Shown here piece by piece: positions 39,348 through 48,431 of a DNA stretch of 64,000 nucleotides (positions are counted from its first letter, which is position 1; each line of letters opens with the position of its first letter). The DNA is from Streptomyces asoensis. Lineage in GTDB: Bacteria; Actinomycetota; Actinomycetes; Streptomycetales; Streptomycetaceae. A program made the translations under genes and the position numbers. The stretch covers positions 4,836,001 through 4,900,000 of the forward strand of contig NZ_CP049838.1 of NCBI RefSeq assembly GCF_013085465.1. Direction: 5' to 3'. The notes beneath the pieces are model-generated. The model saw only the letters and a list, made by a program, of their open reading frames with translations. It did not search any database and had not been told where the DNA came from.

Positions 39348-40448
39348 TCAGCCGGCGTAGTCCCCGACGAGCTCCGCGCCCGTCGTGTGCTCGCCGCGTT
39401 CGGTGATCTCGCCGGCGACCCAGGCCTCCACGCCACGGTCGGCCAGCGTCGCCAGGGCCACGTCCGTCGACTCCTCGGGCACGATCGCCATCATGCCGAC
39501 GCCCATGTTCAGGGTCTTCTCCAGCTCCAGGCGCTCGACGGAGCCGGTCCTGCCGACCAGGTCGAAGATCGGGGCCGGGGTCCAGGTGGAGCGGTCCACG
39601 ACGGCGTGCAGCCCGTCCGGGATCACCCGGGCCAGGTTGGCCGCGAGGCCGCCGCCGGTGATGTGCGAGAAGGCGTGGACGTCCGTCGTGCGGGTGAGCG
39701 CCAGACAGTCCAGCGAGTAGATCTTGGTGGGCTCCAGGAGCTCCTCGCCGAGGGTGCGGCCGAGGTCGTCGATCCGCGCCTCCAGGGACAGCCCGGCCTG
39801 CTTCAGCAGGACGTGCCGGACCAGGGAGTATCCGTTCGAGTGAAGACCGGAGGCCGCCATGGCGATCACCGTGTCACCCGTGCGGATACGATCCGGGCCG
39901 AGCAGCCGGTCGGCCTCCACGACGCCGGTACCGGCGCCGGCCACGTCGAAGTCGTCCTCGCCCAGCAGACCCGGGTGCTCGGCCGTCTCGCCGCCGACCA
40001 GGGCGCAGCCGGCGAGCACACAGCCCTCGGCGATGCCCTTGACGATGGCGGCGACCCGCTCGGGGTGGACCTTGCCGACGCAGATGTAGTCGGTCATGAA
40101 CAGCGGTTCGGCGCCGCACACCACGATGTCGTCCATGACCATCGCGACCAGGTCGTGGCCGATGGTGTCGTACACGCCCAGCTGGCGGGCGATGTCGACC
40201 TTGGTGCCGACGCCGTCCGTGGCGGAGGCGAGCAGCGGGCGCTCGAAGCGCTTGAGGGCGGAGGCGTCGAAGAGGCCGGCGAAACCGCCGAGGCCGCCGA
40301 GGACCTCGGGGCGCTGCGTCTTCTTCACCCACTCCTTCATCAGCTCTACGGCGCGGTCGCCCGCCTCGATGTCGACTCCGGCAGCCGCGTAGGACGCACC
40401 GGAGGCACTGCCCGTCGCCGGAGGGGACTGATCAGACACAGAAGACAT
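39348..40448 (-). CDS. purM: Phosphoribosylformylglycinamidine cyclo-ligase
   Basis: A 366-residue AIR synthetase, step five of purine synthesis: FGAM plus ATP to AIR. Family signatures are AGVDIEAGDRAVELMKEWV, LLASATDGVGTKVDIA (ATP/Mg contact), MDDIVVCGAEPLFMTDY, GGETAEHPG and FSHITGGGLAANLARVIP. The N-terminal 20 residues are Ser/Ala-rich and variable; a GTG a few codons in is an alternative start. It lies 42 bp downstream of purF and is probably cotranscribed with it, an arrangement known in actinomycetes. Confidence 0.95.
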   Translation of the reverse strand: MSSVSDQSPPATGSASGASYAAAGVDIEAGDRAVELMKEWVKKTQRPEVLGGLGGFAGLFDASALKRFERPLLASATDGVGTKVDIARQLGVYDTIGHDLVAMVMDDIVVCGAEPLFMTDYICVGKVHPERVAAIVKGIAEGCVLAGCALVGGETAEHPGLLGEDDFDVAGAGTGVVEADRLLGPDRIRTGDTVIAMAASGLHSNGYSLVRHVLLKQAGLSLEARIDDLGRTLGEELLEPTKIYSLDCLALTRTTDVHAFSHITGGGLAANLARVIPDGLHAVVDRSTWTPAPIFDLVGRTGSVERLELEKTLNMGVGMMAIVPEESTDVALATLADRGVEAWVAGEITERGEHTTGAELVGDYAG

Positions 40449-40490
40449 TGCCTGGGATCTTTCGGGTTGGTGAAACGGGGCTCTGCGGCG

Positions 40491-42017
40491 CTACGGGCGA
40501 CGGATGGCGTCAGCCACGGCCGTGGCTGCGGGACCCGCGGCCAGCTCGGTCTCCAGGAGCTGCTTGCCGAGCAGCTCGGGGTCCGGGAGCTCCATCGGGT
40601 ACTCGCCGTCGAAGCAGGCGCGGCAGAGGTTCGGCTTGGCGATGGTGGTCGCCTCGATCATGCCGTCGATGGAGATGTAGGAGAGGGAGTCGGCGCCCAG
40701 GGAGGTGCCGATCTCGTCGATGGTCATGCCGTTGGCGATGAGTTCCGCGCGCGTGGCGAAGTCGATGCCGAAGAAGCAGGGCCACTTCACGGGCGGCGAG
40801 GAGATCCGGATGTGGACCTCGGCCGCGCCCGCCTCGCGGAGCATGCGGACCAGGGCCCGCTGGGTGTTGCCGCGCACGATCGAGTCGTCGACGACGACCA
40901 GTCGCTTGCCCTTGATGACTTCCTTCAGCGGGTTCAGCTTCAGGCGGATACCGAGCTGACGGATGGTCTGCGAGGGCTGGATGAACGTCCGGCCGACGTA
41001 CGCGTTCTTCACGAGGCCCGCGCCGAAGGGGATGCCGGAGGCCTCCGCGTAACCGATGGCGGCCGGGGTGCCGGACTCCGGGGTCGCTATCACCAGGTCG
41101 GCGTCGACCGGCGCTTCCTTGGCCAGCTTGCGGCCCATCTCCACGCGGGAGAGGTACACGTTCCGGCCGGCGATGTCGGTGTCCGGGCGGGCCAGGTACA
41201 CGTACTCGAAGACACAGCCCTTGGGCTTCGCTTCCGCGAACCGGGAGGTCCGCAGTCCGTTCTCGTCGATGGCGATGAACTCGCCGGGCTCGATCTCACG
41301 GACGTAGGCGGCGCCGCAGATGTCGAGGGCAGCGGACTCGGAGGCGACCACCCAGCCGCGCTCCAGGCGGCCGAGGACCAGCGGGCGGATGCCCTGCGGG
41401 TCGCGGCCGGCGTAGAGGGTGTGCTCGTCCATGAAGACGAGCGAGAAGGCGCCCTTGACCTGTGGAAGGACCTGGTGGGCCGCTTCCTCGATGGTCAGCG
41501 GCTTGCCGTCCTCGTCGACCTGGGCCGCGAGCAGCGCGGTGAGCAGGTCGGTGTCGTTGGTCGCCGCGACGCGCGGGGTGCGGCCTTCCTGCTTGGGCAG
41601 GTCGGCGACCATCTCGGCGAGCTGGGCGGTATTGACGAGGTTGCCGTTGTGGCCGAGCGCGATCGAGCCGTGCGCGGTGGCACGGAACGTCGGCTGGGCG
41701 TTCTCCCACACGGAGGCGCCAGTGGTCGAGTAGCGGGCGTGTCCGACCGCGATATGACCCTGGAGCGAACCGAGCGAGGTCTCGTCGAAGACCTGGGACA
41801 CGAGGCCCATGTCCTTGAAGACGAGGATCTGGGAGCCGTTGCTGACCGCGATCCCCGCGGATTCCTGACCTCGATGCTGGAGGGCGTAGAGCCCGAAGTA
41901 AGTGAGCTTGGCGACCTCTTCACCGGGAGCCCAGACTCCGAAGACGCCGCAAGCGTCCTGGGGGCCTTTCTCGCCGGGGAGCAGATCATGACTGAGTCGA
42001 CCGTCACCACGTGGCAC
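40491..42017 (-). CDS. purF: Amidophosphoribosyltransferase
   Basis: A 508-residue enzyme for the first committed purine step: PRPP plus glutamine to phosphoribosylamine. The propeptide ends before Cys23 (QDACGVFGVW), which becomes the N-terminal nucleophile. The glutaminase domain shows LQHRGQESAGIA, and the PRPP-binding loop is LVVVDDSIVRGNT. Cysteines around WPCFFGIDFA and NLCRACFDGEYP fit the [4Fe-4S]-containing Bacillus type. The GTG start is used; -10 TACACT ends 7 nt before it and there is no good Shine-Dalgarno box, so the mRNA is probably leaderless. A frame extending further upstream lies before that promoter. Confidence 0.95.
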   Translation of the reverse strand: MPRGDGRLSHDLLPGEKGPQDACGVFGVWAPGEEVAKLTYFGLYALQHRGQESAGIAVSNGSQILVFKDMGLVSQVFDETSLGSLQGHIAVGHARYSTTGASVWENAQPTFRATAHGSIALGHNGNLVNTAQLAEMVADLPKQEGRTPRVAATNDTDLLTALLAAQVDEDGKPLTIEEAAHQVLPQVKGAFSLVFMDEHTLYAGRDPQGIRPLVLGRLERGWVVASESAALDICGAAYVREIEPGEFIAIDENGLRTSRFAEAKPKGCVFEYVYLARPDTDIAGRNVYLSRVEMGRKLAKEAPVDADLVIATPESGTPAAIGYAEASGIPFGAGLVKNAYVGRTFIQPSQTIRQLGIRLKLNPLKEVIKGKRLVVVDDSIVRGNTQRALVRMLREAGAAEVHIRISSPPVKWPCFFGIDFATRAELIANGMTIDEIGTSLGADSLSYISIDGMIEATTIAKPNLCRACFDGEYPMELPDPELLGKQLLETELAAGPAATAVADAIRRP

Positions 42018-42024
42018 GCCACCG

Positions 42025-42030
42025 AGTGTA
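42025..42030 (-). promoter_or_regulatory. -10 element (TACACT) of leaderless purF
   Basis: On the minus strand TACACT ends 7 nt before the GTG of purF, predicting transcription that begins at the start codon. Confidence 0.45.
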
Positions 42031-42271
42031 GGCGAGATCGACCACTGGTCCGAATTGGGGATACCCGCCGGTAACTCGATCACCCATCGTCCACCGCCTC
42101 CATGATCGACTCATTTCCGCAGGTCAATGGCCAGATATGGTGATCCATTGGATGCTTGGGCGGGCCCTGGGGGCGACCGCCCCGGCACCCGCTCCGCAGG
42201 CACGAGTGAGGTGTCGCACACCATCGGGGCCGGCGGGCGCGCTTCACCGGAGCCGGGGAGCCGCCCGCATG

Positions 42272-42754
42272 TCATTTCCTGGTCAGCAGGACCTGATCGC
42301 CGTCGGCCGTGGCGAGCGTCAGCGTGGTGCCGTCGACCTCGGTGCCGAGGGCGCCCTCGGCGAGCGTCCCGGCCAGCGTGCGCTCGAAGTCCATGGGCTG
42401 CTCCGCGCAGGCCATCCTGGTCGACCTGGCGTCGCTGAACCGGATGCTGTCGCCCTCGACGGCGGCCTTGGCGGTGAAGTTGTTGCAGCCGTAACTGCCC
42501 GCCGCCTTGCCGTCCCGGATCTCGACGTGCGCGCCGGCCGGGGCGCGGTGGGTGGTGCCGTCCACGGTGACGCTGTCGACGTTCCAGCGGACACCGGTGA
42601 CGGGCTGCTCGGCGCTCACCGCCCCGCTGCCGGGCTGCTCACCGTCCGCCTTCTCGCTGCCGCAGGCCGCGGCGAGCGGGATGAGCAGGACGGCCGCGGT
42701 CAGCGTCATGCGCTGCTTGTACGTGCGCGTAGGGCTGTGCCTCTGCCTGTACAT
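42272..42754 (-). CDS. META-domain lipoprotein (HslJ-like)
   Basis: A 160-residue exported protein. The signal sequence ends in the lipobox LAAAC (MTLTAAVLLIPLAAACG), so the mature protein is lipid-anchored. After a short Glu/Gly linker a META domain follows: GVRWNVDSVTVDG, AAGSYGCNNFTAKAAVEG, and TRMACAEQPMDFERTLAGTL with a conserved Cys pair. META domains occur in heat-inducible HslJ and in many secreted proteins of unknown role. The start could be the ATG used here or an internal ATG 15 codons later. It is 49 bp downstream of the maleylpyruvate-isomerase-like gene, same strand. Confidence 0.85.
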   Translation of the reverse strand: MYRQRHSPTRTYKQRMTLTAAVLLIPLAAACGSEKADGEQPGSGAVSAEQPVTGVRWNVDSVTVDGTTHRAPAGAHVEIRDGKAAGSYGCNNFTAKAAVEGDSIRFSDARSTRMACAEQPMDFERTLAGTLAEGALGTEVDGTTLTLATADGDQVLLTRK

Positions 42755-42803
42755 GCCGGTTCGACGGGACAGGTGGGGCGGTCGGTTCCCCCTGGGGTCG
42801 GAT

Positions 42804-43601
42804 TCAGGACATGAGGGGCAGCAGCGCGGTGAGGTCGGCCCGCTCGCCGCTTGCCGCGACCTTCGCCTCTTCGACGGCGTCCGACCAGGTCACCCGGCCG
42901 GTCGCCAGCCGGATCCAGGTCAGCGGGTCGGTCTCGACGACGTTGGGCGGGGTGCCCCGGGTGTGCCGGGGCCCCTCGACGCACTGCACGACGGCGTACG
43001 GCGGGATCCGCACCTCCGTCGCGCCGCCGGGCGCCCTGGCGGCGAGGGCGTCGGCGAGGAGCCGGGTGGCGGCGGCGAGCGCCTGGCGGTCGTACGGGAT
43101 GTCCAGGCCGGGGACGGCGGCGTTCAGGTCGTCGGTGTGGACGACGAGTTCGACGGTCCGGGTGACGAGGTAGTCGGCGAGGGTCATCGCGCCGGTGCGG
43201 GTGGCGAGGAGGCGGTCGCCGGGGGCGGTGGCGAGGGCCTCGGCGCTGCGCTCCTCGGTGCGGGCGAACAGGGCGTTCAGGTCGGGGTGGGCCGCGGCGA
43301 GGTCCCGGGTGCCGTCGGAGATGTCGGCGGCCCGGGGGGCGGTGGCGAACGGCCACTCGAGGAGCGTGAGCTCCGCCTTCGGGGGCTCGTCCCGGTCGAG
43401 GTTGCGGCTGACGGTCGCCACCGCCATGGTCACGTGCGCGGCCAGGTCCCGTACGGTCCAGCCCGCCAGCCGCGTGGGCAGCGCGAGCTGCTCGGGGCCG
43501 AGGGTGGCCACGGCCCGCCGTACGTTCCCGAACTGCGCGGTGACCGCGGCGCGGATCTTGGCGGGGTCGTACGCGCGGGTGCGTTTCCTGGCCGGGGGCA
43601 T
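42804..43601 (-). CDS. Maleylpyruvate isomerase-like (DinB/mycothiol-dependent fold) protein
   Basis: A 265-residue protein with the TIGR03083-type fold: TRLAGWTVRDLAAHVTMAV near 45-64 (metal-binding His in HV), SRNLDRDEPP, and a second conserved region LVTRTVELVVHTDDLNAAV with His. A C-terminal SCP2-like part (PPYAVVQCVEG...TWIRLATGRVTW) is typical of the actinobacterial group. Members include mycothiol-dependent isomerases and detoxifying enzymes. The start at MPPARKRTRAYD is preferred over a longer frame, which looks like intergenic sequence. It lies upstream of the META-domain gene and may share its transcript. Confidence 0.82.
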   Translation of the reverse strand: MPPARKRTRAYDPAKIRAAVTAQFGNVRRAVATLGPEQLALPTRLAGWTVRDLAAHVTMAVATVSRNLDRDEPPKAELTLLEWPFATAPRAADISDGTRDLAAAHPDLNALFARTEERSAEALATAPGDRLLATRTGAMTLADYLVTRTVELVVHTDDLNAAVPGLDIPYDRQALAAATRLLADALAARAPGGATEVRIPPYAVVQCVEGPRHTRGTPPNVVETDPLTWIRLATGRVTWSDAVEEAKVAASGERADLTALLPLMS

Positions 43602-43962
43602 GGCGGTGAGCCTAGTGGGCGCCTGTGACACCGGGACCGTCACCGCCTGCGCGCGCGGTCCCCCAGGCCGTCCCGCACCGGCGCGAAGGCCGTGAGCGTG
43701 GCGGCGGCGATCAGGGCGGGAATGGCGTCGCCGGTCTCCTCGGTGAGCAGGTCGGCAGGTTCGCGTGCGCCCTTCTCGGAGATCGGAGAGGAGACAGGCG
43801 CGTTCCCTCAGCATCGGCGTCTCCGCGCTGGCGCGGTGTCCTGTGCGGGGCGGTCCTGATGGCGGTGTGCCCTGGTGCCGGCGGTCCTGCTGCCCACGTC
43901 CCGTCCGGCTCCGGGCACACCGGAACCGGCGCGGGAGCCTGCGACCGTGTGACGGTCGTGAC
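43602..43962. other. Gap with a possible gene remnant
   Basis: No intact gene. On the minus strand a 55-codon open stretch (43643-43807) reads LTEETGDAIPALIAAATLTAF and APVRDGLGDRARRR before a stop; this looks protein-like but has no start codon or ribosome-binding site. It could be the tail of a decayed gene between purL and the maleylpyruvate-isomerase-like gene. Nothing else is evident. Confidence 0.3.
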
Positions 43963-43996
43963 GAAGGCCCCGCCCGTGGGAACGGGCGAGGCCTTC
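43963..43996 (-). terminator. Terminator of the purSQL operon
   Basis: GAAGGCCTCGCCCGT pairs with ACGGGCGGGGCCTTC with one bulge, 24 nt after the purL stop on the minus strand. Confidence 0.78.
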
Positions 43997-44020
43997 ACCG
44001 TCGTACAGGTGCCGCGGGTG

Positions 44021-46279
44021 CTACGCGAGCAGCGCCGGGATGGTGTCCTCGTGAGCCCTGCGCAGCTCCTCCAGGGACAGCTCGAACCCACCCTGGAGCT
44101 CGACCGTGTCGCCGTCGACGACACCGATGCGGGTGACGGGCAGGCCGCGCGCCCCGCACATGTCGTTGAAACGCAGCTCCTCGGAGCGCGGGACGGCCAC
44201 CACGGCACGGCCCGCCGACTCGGAGAACAGGAGGGTGAAGGCGTCGAGCCCGTCCGGTACGACCAGCCGCGCGCCCTTGCCGCCGAGCAGCGCCGACTCG
44301 ACGACCGCCTGGATCAGACCACCGTCGGACAGGTCGTGCGCGGCGTCGATCATGCCGTCGCGGGAGGCGGAGATCAGGATCTCGCCGAGCAGCCGCTCCC
44401 GCTCCAGGTCGACCTTCGGCGGCAGACCGCCCAGGTGGTCGTGGATGACCTGGGACCAGGCCGAACCGCCGAACTCCTCACGCGTGTCGCCGAGGAGGTA
44501 GAGCAGCTGGCCCTCCTCCTGGAAGGCGACGGGCGTGCGGCGCGCGACATCGTCGATCACACCGAGCACGGCCACCACCGGGGTCGGGTGGATGGCCACC
44601 TCGCCCGTCTGGTTGTAGAGGGAGACGTTGCCGCCGGTCACCGGGGTGCCCAGCTGCTGGCAGGCGTCCGCGAGGCCGCGGACGGCCTCCGCGAACTGCC
44701 ACATCACCGCCGGGTCCTCGGGCGAGCCGAAGTTCAGGCAGTCGGAGACGGCGAGCGGCTTGGCGCCGGTCGTCGCCACGTTCCGGTAGGCCTCGGAGAG
44801 GGCCAGCTGCGCGCCCGCGTACGGGTCGAGCTTGGCGTACCGGCCGTTGCCGTCGGTCGCGATGGCGACGCCGAGGCCGGTCTCCTCGTCGATCCGGATC
44901 ATGCCGGAGTCCTCGGGCTGCGCGAGGACGGTGTTGCCCTGCACGAAGTGGTCGTACTGCGAGGTGATCCACTTCTTGGACGCCTGGTTGGGCGAGGCGA
45001 CCAGCTTGAGCACCTGGTCCTTGAGCTCGGCGCCGGTCGTGGGCCGGGGCAGCTTGTTCGCGTCGTCCGCCTGGAGGGCGTCCTGCCACTCCGGGCGGGC
45101 GTAGGGGCGCTCGTAGACCGGGCCGTCGTGGGCCACGGTCCGCGGGTCGACGTCGACGATCTTGCCGCCGTGCCAGAAGATCTCCAGCCGGTCGCCGTCG
45201 GTCACCTCACCGATGACGGTCGCGATGACGTCCCACTTGTCGCAGATCTCGAGGAACCGGTCGACCTTCGCCGGCTCGACGACCGCGCACATGCGCTCCT
45301 GCGACTCGCTCATGAGGATTTCCTCGGGCGAGAGCGTGGAGTCGCGCAGCGGTACGTCGTCCAGGGTGACGCGCATGCCGCCGGAGCCGTTGGAGGCCAG
45401 CTCGGACGTGGCGCAGGACAGGCCGGCCGCGCCGAGGTCCTGGATGCCGACGACGAGCTTCTCCCGGAAGGCCTCCAGGGTGCACTCGATGAGGAGCTTC
45501 TCCTGGAAGGGGTCGCCGACCTGCACGGCCGGGCGCTTCGACGGCTTGGCGTCGTCGAAGGTCTCGGAGGCGAGGATCGACGCGCCGCCGATGCCGTCGC
45601 CGCCGGTCCTGGCCCCGTAGAGGATGACCTTGTTGCCGGCGCCGGAGGCCTTCGCGAGGTGGATGTCCTCGTGCCGCATCACACCGATGGCACCGGCGTT
45701 GACCAGCGGGTTGCCCTGGTAGCAGGCGTCGAAGACGACCTCGCCACCGATGTTCGGCAGGCCCAGGCAGTTGCCGTAGCCGCCGATGCCGGCGACGACA
45801 CCGGGCAGGACACGCTTGGTGTCGGGGTGGTCGGCGGCGCCGAAGCGCAGCGGGTCAACGACCGCGACCGGACGCGCGCCCATCGCGATGATGTCGCGGA
45901 CGATGCCGCCCACGCCCGTGGCCGCGCCCTGGTAGGGCTCGACGTACGAGGGGTGGTTGTGCGACTCGACCTTGAAGGTGACCGCGTAGCCCTGGCCGAC
46001 GTCGACGACGCCCGCGTTCTCGCCGATGCCCACGAGCAGCGCGTCGGACTGGGGGGCCTTCTCACCGAACTGGCGGAGGTGGACCTTCGAGGACTTGTAC
46101 GAGCAGTGCTCGGACCACATGACGGAGTACATGGCGAGCTCGGCGCCGGTGGGCCGGCGGCCGAGGATCTCCACGACGCGCTCGTACTCGTCCTTCTTCA
46201 GACCGAGTTCGGCCCAGGGCAGCTCGACGTCGGGGGTCTCGGCCGCGTGCTCGACCGTGTCCAGTGGCGTCCGGCTCAT
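44021..46279 (-). CDS. purL: Phosphoribosylformylglycinamidine synthase, large subunit
   Basis: A 752-residue small-type PurL (the kind that works with PurQ and PurS), step four: FGAR plus glutamine to FGAM. Visible signatures include [21 protein letters not shown] (N-terminal), [20 protein letters not shown] (ATP/Mg), [36 protein letters not shown] and [17 protein letters not shown]. The start overlaps the purQ stop by 4 nt, so purS, purQ and purL are translationally coupled, in that order. Length and motifs match Bacillus/actinobacterial PurL. Confidence 0.96.
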   Translation of the reverse strand: MSRTPLDTVEHAAETPDVELPWAELGLKKDEYERVVEILGRRPTGAELAMYSVMWSEHCSYKSSKVHLRQFGEKAPQSDALLVGIGENAGVVDVGQGYAVTFKVESHNHPSYVEPYQGAATGVGGIVRDIIAMGARPVAVVDPLRFGAADHPDTKRVLPGVVAGIGGYGNCLGLPNIGGEVVFDACYQGNPLVNAGAIGVMRHEDIHLAKASGAGNKVILYGARTGGDGIGGASILASETFDDAKPSKRPAVQVGDPFQEKLLIECTLEAFREKLVVGIQDLGAAGLSCATSELASNGSGGMRVTLDDVPLRDSTLSPEEILMSESQERMCAVVEPAKVDRFLEICDKWDVIATVIGEVTDGDRLEIFWHGGKIVDVDPRTVAHDGPVYERPYARPEWQDALQADDANKLPRPTTGAELKDQVLKLVASPNQASKKWITSQYDHFVQGNTVLAQPEDSGMIRIDEETGLGVAIATDGNGRYAKLDPYAGAQLALSEAYRNVATTGAKPLAVSDCLNFGSPEDPAVMWQFAEAVRGLADACQQLGTPVTGGNVSLYNQTGEVAIHPTPVVAVLGVIDDVARRTPVAFQEEGQLLYLLGDTREEFGGSAWSQVIHDHLGGLPPKVDLERERLLGEILISASRDGMIDAAHDLSDGGLIQAVVESALLGGKGARLVVPDGLDAFTLLFSESAGRAVVAVPRSEELRFNDMCGARGLPVTRIGVVDGDTVELQGGFELSLEELRRAHEDTIPALLA

Positions 46280-46956
46280 GCGTTGACCAGCTTCTTGAGG
46301 ATCGAGGTGAAGAACGGGAGACCGTCGGTGCGGCCGGACCCGACGAGGGGCTCGACGGCGTGCTCCGGGTGCGGCATGAGGCCCACGACGTTGCCGGCCT
46401 CGTTGGTGATGCCGGCGATGTCACGGAGGCTGCCGTTGGGGTTGACGTCCAGGTAGCGGAAGACGACCCGGCCCTCGGCCTCGAGCTTGTCGAGGGTGTG
46501 CTCGTCGGCGACGTACCGGCCGTCCATGTTCTTCAGCGGGATGTGGATCTCCTGGCCCGCCTCGTAGTCGGCGGTCCAGGCGGTCTCCGCGTTCTCCACC
46601 CGCAGCTTCTGGTCGCGGCAGATGAAGTGGAGGTGGTCGTTGCCGAGCATCCCGCCGGGAAGCAGGTGGGCCTCCGTGAGGATCTGGAAGCCGTTGCAGA
46701 TACCGAGGACCGGAAGACCGGCCTTCGCCTGCTCGATGACGGTCTCCATCACCGGCGAGAAGCGGGAGATGGCTCCGGCGCGCAGATAGTCGCCGTAGGA
46801 GAAACCGCCGGGCAGCACCACGGCGTCCACCTGATGGAGGTTCTTGTCCTTGTGCCAGAGAGCGACGGGTTCGGCACCCGCGAGCCGGATCGCACGCTGA
46901 GTGTCCCGGTCGTCGAGGCTGCCCGGGAAAGTGACGACGCCAATACGAGCGGTCAC
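46276..46956 (-). CDS. purQ: Phosphoribosylformylglycinamidine synthase, glutaminase subunit
   Basis: A 226-residue class I glutamine amidotransferase that feeds ammonia to PurL. The N-terminus [16 protein letters not shown], the oxyanion/nucleophile motif [14 protein letters not shown] (Cys near 87) and the C-terminal [11 protein letters not shown] (catalytic His and Glu) are diagnostic. It overlaps purS and purL by 4 nt each (ATGA type), so the three subunits should be made in step. Confidence 0.96.
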   Translation of the reverse strand: MTARIGVVTFPGSLDDRDTQRAIRLAGAEPVALWHKDKNLHQVDAVVLPGGFSYGDYLRAGAISRFSPVMETVIEQAKAGLPVLGICNGFQILTEAHLLPGGMLGNDHLHFICRDQKLRVENAETAWTADYEAGQEIHIPLKNMDGRYVADEHTLDKLEAEGRVVFRYLDVNPNGSLRDIAGITNEAGNVVGLMPHPEHAVEPLVGSGRTDGLPFFTSILKKLVNA

Positions 46957-47231
46957 TTCGCGGCCCCTGCGACTGCTTCTTCCGACTCGACCTTGACGGT
47001 GAAGTCCTCGATCACGGTGTTCGCGAGGAAGGATTCCGCAAGATCGTGGATGCGGGCGAGGGCGGCCTCGTCGACCGGCCCGTCAACTTCCAGTTCGAAT
47101 CGCTTTCCCTGACGTACGTCGGAGATGCCTTCGAAACCCAGCCGCGGCAGTGCGCGCTGCACCGCCTGGCCCTGGGGGTCGAGGATCTCCGGCTTGAGCA
47201 TGACGTCGACTACGACGCGTGCCACTGGCAC
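46953..47231 (-). CDS. purS: Phosphoribosylformylglycinamidine synthase, PurS subunit
   Basis: A 92-residue small subunit that bridges PurQ and Pur[21 protein letters not shown] and [20 protein letters not shown] are the family pattern, followed by the helical [20 protein letters not shown]. First gene of the coupled purS-purQ-purL operon; a GTG two codons in is an alternative start. The C-terminus is 7-10 residues longer than in Bacillus. Confidence 0.95.
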   Translation of the reverse strand: MPVARVVVDVMLKPEILDPQGQAVQRALPRLGFEGISDVRQGKRFELEVDGPVDEAALARIHDLAESFLANTVIEDFTVKVESEEAVAGAAK

Positions 47232-47588
47232 TCCCGGTGGTGTGGTGCTGAGCAGGTGCCTGCGGGTGTCTCCAACAGGTGTCTTCAGACTACCCGTACA
47301 AAATTTCTACGCGAGTAGAGTTGTAGGAAACTACGTGAGCGCCATCACGATCAGGTATCGGACCGGTGCCTTCGTGAAAATTTCAGGGAAAGATCCAGGG
47401 TGCACCAACGTTCCCTATTACCCTGGGACACGCGGGCAGATTTAGTCGGGCTTCACATTGCAATGCCGGGCACTGTACAAATGAATTGGCAATAGCCGAT
47501 ACTTTGCCCCATAACAGGCGGACAGTCGACATCTCCGTGACGTCTTGGCACGTCATCGCAGAGCTGTCGCACGAAGGGACCGATATTC
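47232..47588. other. AT-rich divergent promoter region of purS and the Lsr2-family gene
   Basis: A 357-bp gap with the highest A+T content in the neighbourhood: ACAAAATTTCTACG, GTGAAAATTTCAGGG, then TGAATTGGCAATAGC and CCCATAACAG close to the rightward gene. Lsr2-type proteins bind AT-rich DNA and often control their own promoter, so this may be an autoregulatory site. GTAGAGTTGTAGGAAACTAC (about 47316-47335) holds imperfect GTAG/CTAC arms. Confidence 0.5.
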
Positions 47589-47906
47589 GTGGCGCAGAAG
47601 GTCGTGGTCACTCTCTTTGACGACATCGACGGCTCGGAAGCGGCGGAAACGATCGCCTTCGGGCTCGACGGCAAGTCGTACGAGATCGACCTGAATGAAG
47701 CCAATGCCAAGAAACTGCGTAAGGCTCTCGAGCCCTACGTCGACGCCGGCCGCAAGCGGTCGAGGTCCGGCAAGGCGTACAAGCAGACGGAGGTCGCCCC
47801 CGACCCCGCGGCCGTCCGGGCCTGGGCCCAGGCCAACAAGCTGGAGGTGCCGGCGCGCGGCCGCATCCCCAAGAAGGTCTACGAGGCGTTCGCCGACGCG
47901 CAGTGA
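47589..47906 (+). CDS. lsr2: Lsr2-family nucleoid-associated protein (probably the LsrL paralogue)
   Basis: A 105-residue H-NS-like protein. The N-terminal dimerisation/oligomerisation domain is AQKVVVTLFDDIDGSEAAET and TIAFGLDGKSYEIDLNEANA; the linker is basic (GRKRSRSGKAYKQ); the C-terminal AT-rich DNA-binding domain has AVRAWAQANKLEVPARGRIP with the RGR hook. Lsr2 silences horizontally acquired AT-rich genes. Streptomyces usually have two, Lsr2 and LsrL; as I recall, the copy next to the pur genes is LsrL, so the symbol is by family only. GTG start, weak AAGGGA box. Divergent from purS. Confidence 0.9.
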   Translation: MAQKVVVTLFDDIDGSEAAETIAFGLDGKSYEIDLNEANAKKLRKALEPYVDAGRKRSRSGKAYKQTEVAPDPAAVRAWAQANKLEVPARGRIPKKVYEAFADAQ

Positions 47907-48060
47907 GCCGCACCCGCTGATTCGGCTCCCCGTGAGCCACGGGCCGACGGCCGGTCACCGGCCCCTCGAACGTACCGACTTGCGCTACACCCCTCCTGGT
48001 CAGCTAGAGTCTGGAGCACGCCGAGGGGCCAGGCCGAAAAGCCCAGCTCACGGAGTACAC

Positions 48061-48132
48061 GCGGGTGTAGTTCAGTAGTAGAACATCCCCCTTCCAGGGG
48101 GAAGGCGCAGTGTGCGATCCCTGTCACCCGCT
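48061..48132 (+). tRNA. tRNA-Gly (TCC)
   Basis: A 72-nt cloverleaf starting GCGGGTGTAGTTCAGTAG, anticodon TCC in TCCCCCTTCCAGGGGGA, T-arm with GTGCGATCCC (an unusual T-loop without the GGTTC pattern). CCA is not encoded. It precedes tRNA-Gly(GCC) by 80 bp. Confidence 0.9.
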
Positions 48133-48212
48133 CTACATCACCTGTCTGACCACTGCTGTGGATCAGGTAGGGTGGTGTTCGCGCCGATCGGTGAAAGCCG
48201 GTCGGAGGCAAT

Positions 48213-48285
48213 GCGGACGTAGCTCAGTTGGTAGAGCGCAACCTTGCCAAGGTTGAGGTCGCGAGTTCGAGCCTCGTCGTCCGCT
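48213..48285 (+). tRNA. tRNA-Gly (GCC), copy 1
   Basis: A 73-nt cloverleaf starting GCGGACGTAGCTCAGTTGG, anticodon GCC in CAACCTTGCCAAGGTTG. Identical to the copy at 52145-52217. Followed by a T-run terminator. Confidence 0.95.
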
Positions 48286-48293
48286 CAGGAATC

Positions 48294-48323
48294 AGACCCC
48301 GGTCCACTGGACCGGGGTCTTTT
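48294..48323 (+). terminator. Rho-independent terminator of the tRNA-Gly pair
   Basis: AGACCCCGGTCC and GGACCGGGGTCT form a 12-bp perfect stem around ACT, followed by TTT. Confidence 0.9.
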
Positions 48324-48431
48324 CGTGTGCCGTGAGCGGGCGTGCGACGTGAGCGACCGTCTGACATTTGTCATACGGAGTGGTGACACCTCGCACTGCT
48401 GCCGGCCTCCGCCCGCGGGGAGGCTTGAGGC

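Noticed and set aside
39387..46456. Long plus-strand frames opposite purM, purF and purL
   Set aside because: Shadows of highly conserved enzymes; compositions rich in Arg, Gly and Asp without motifs.
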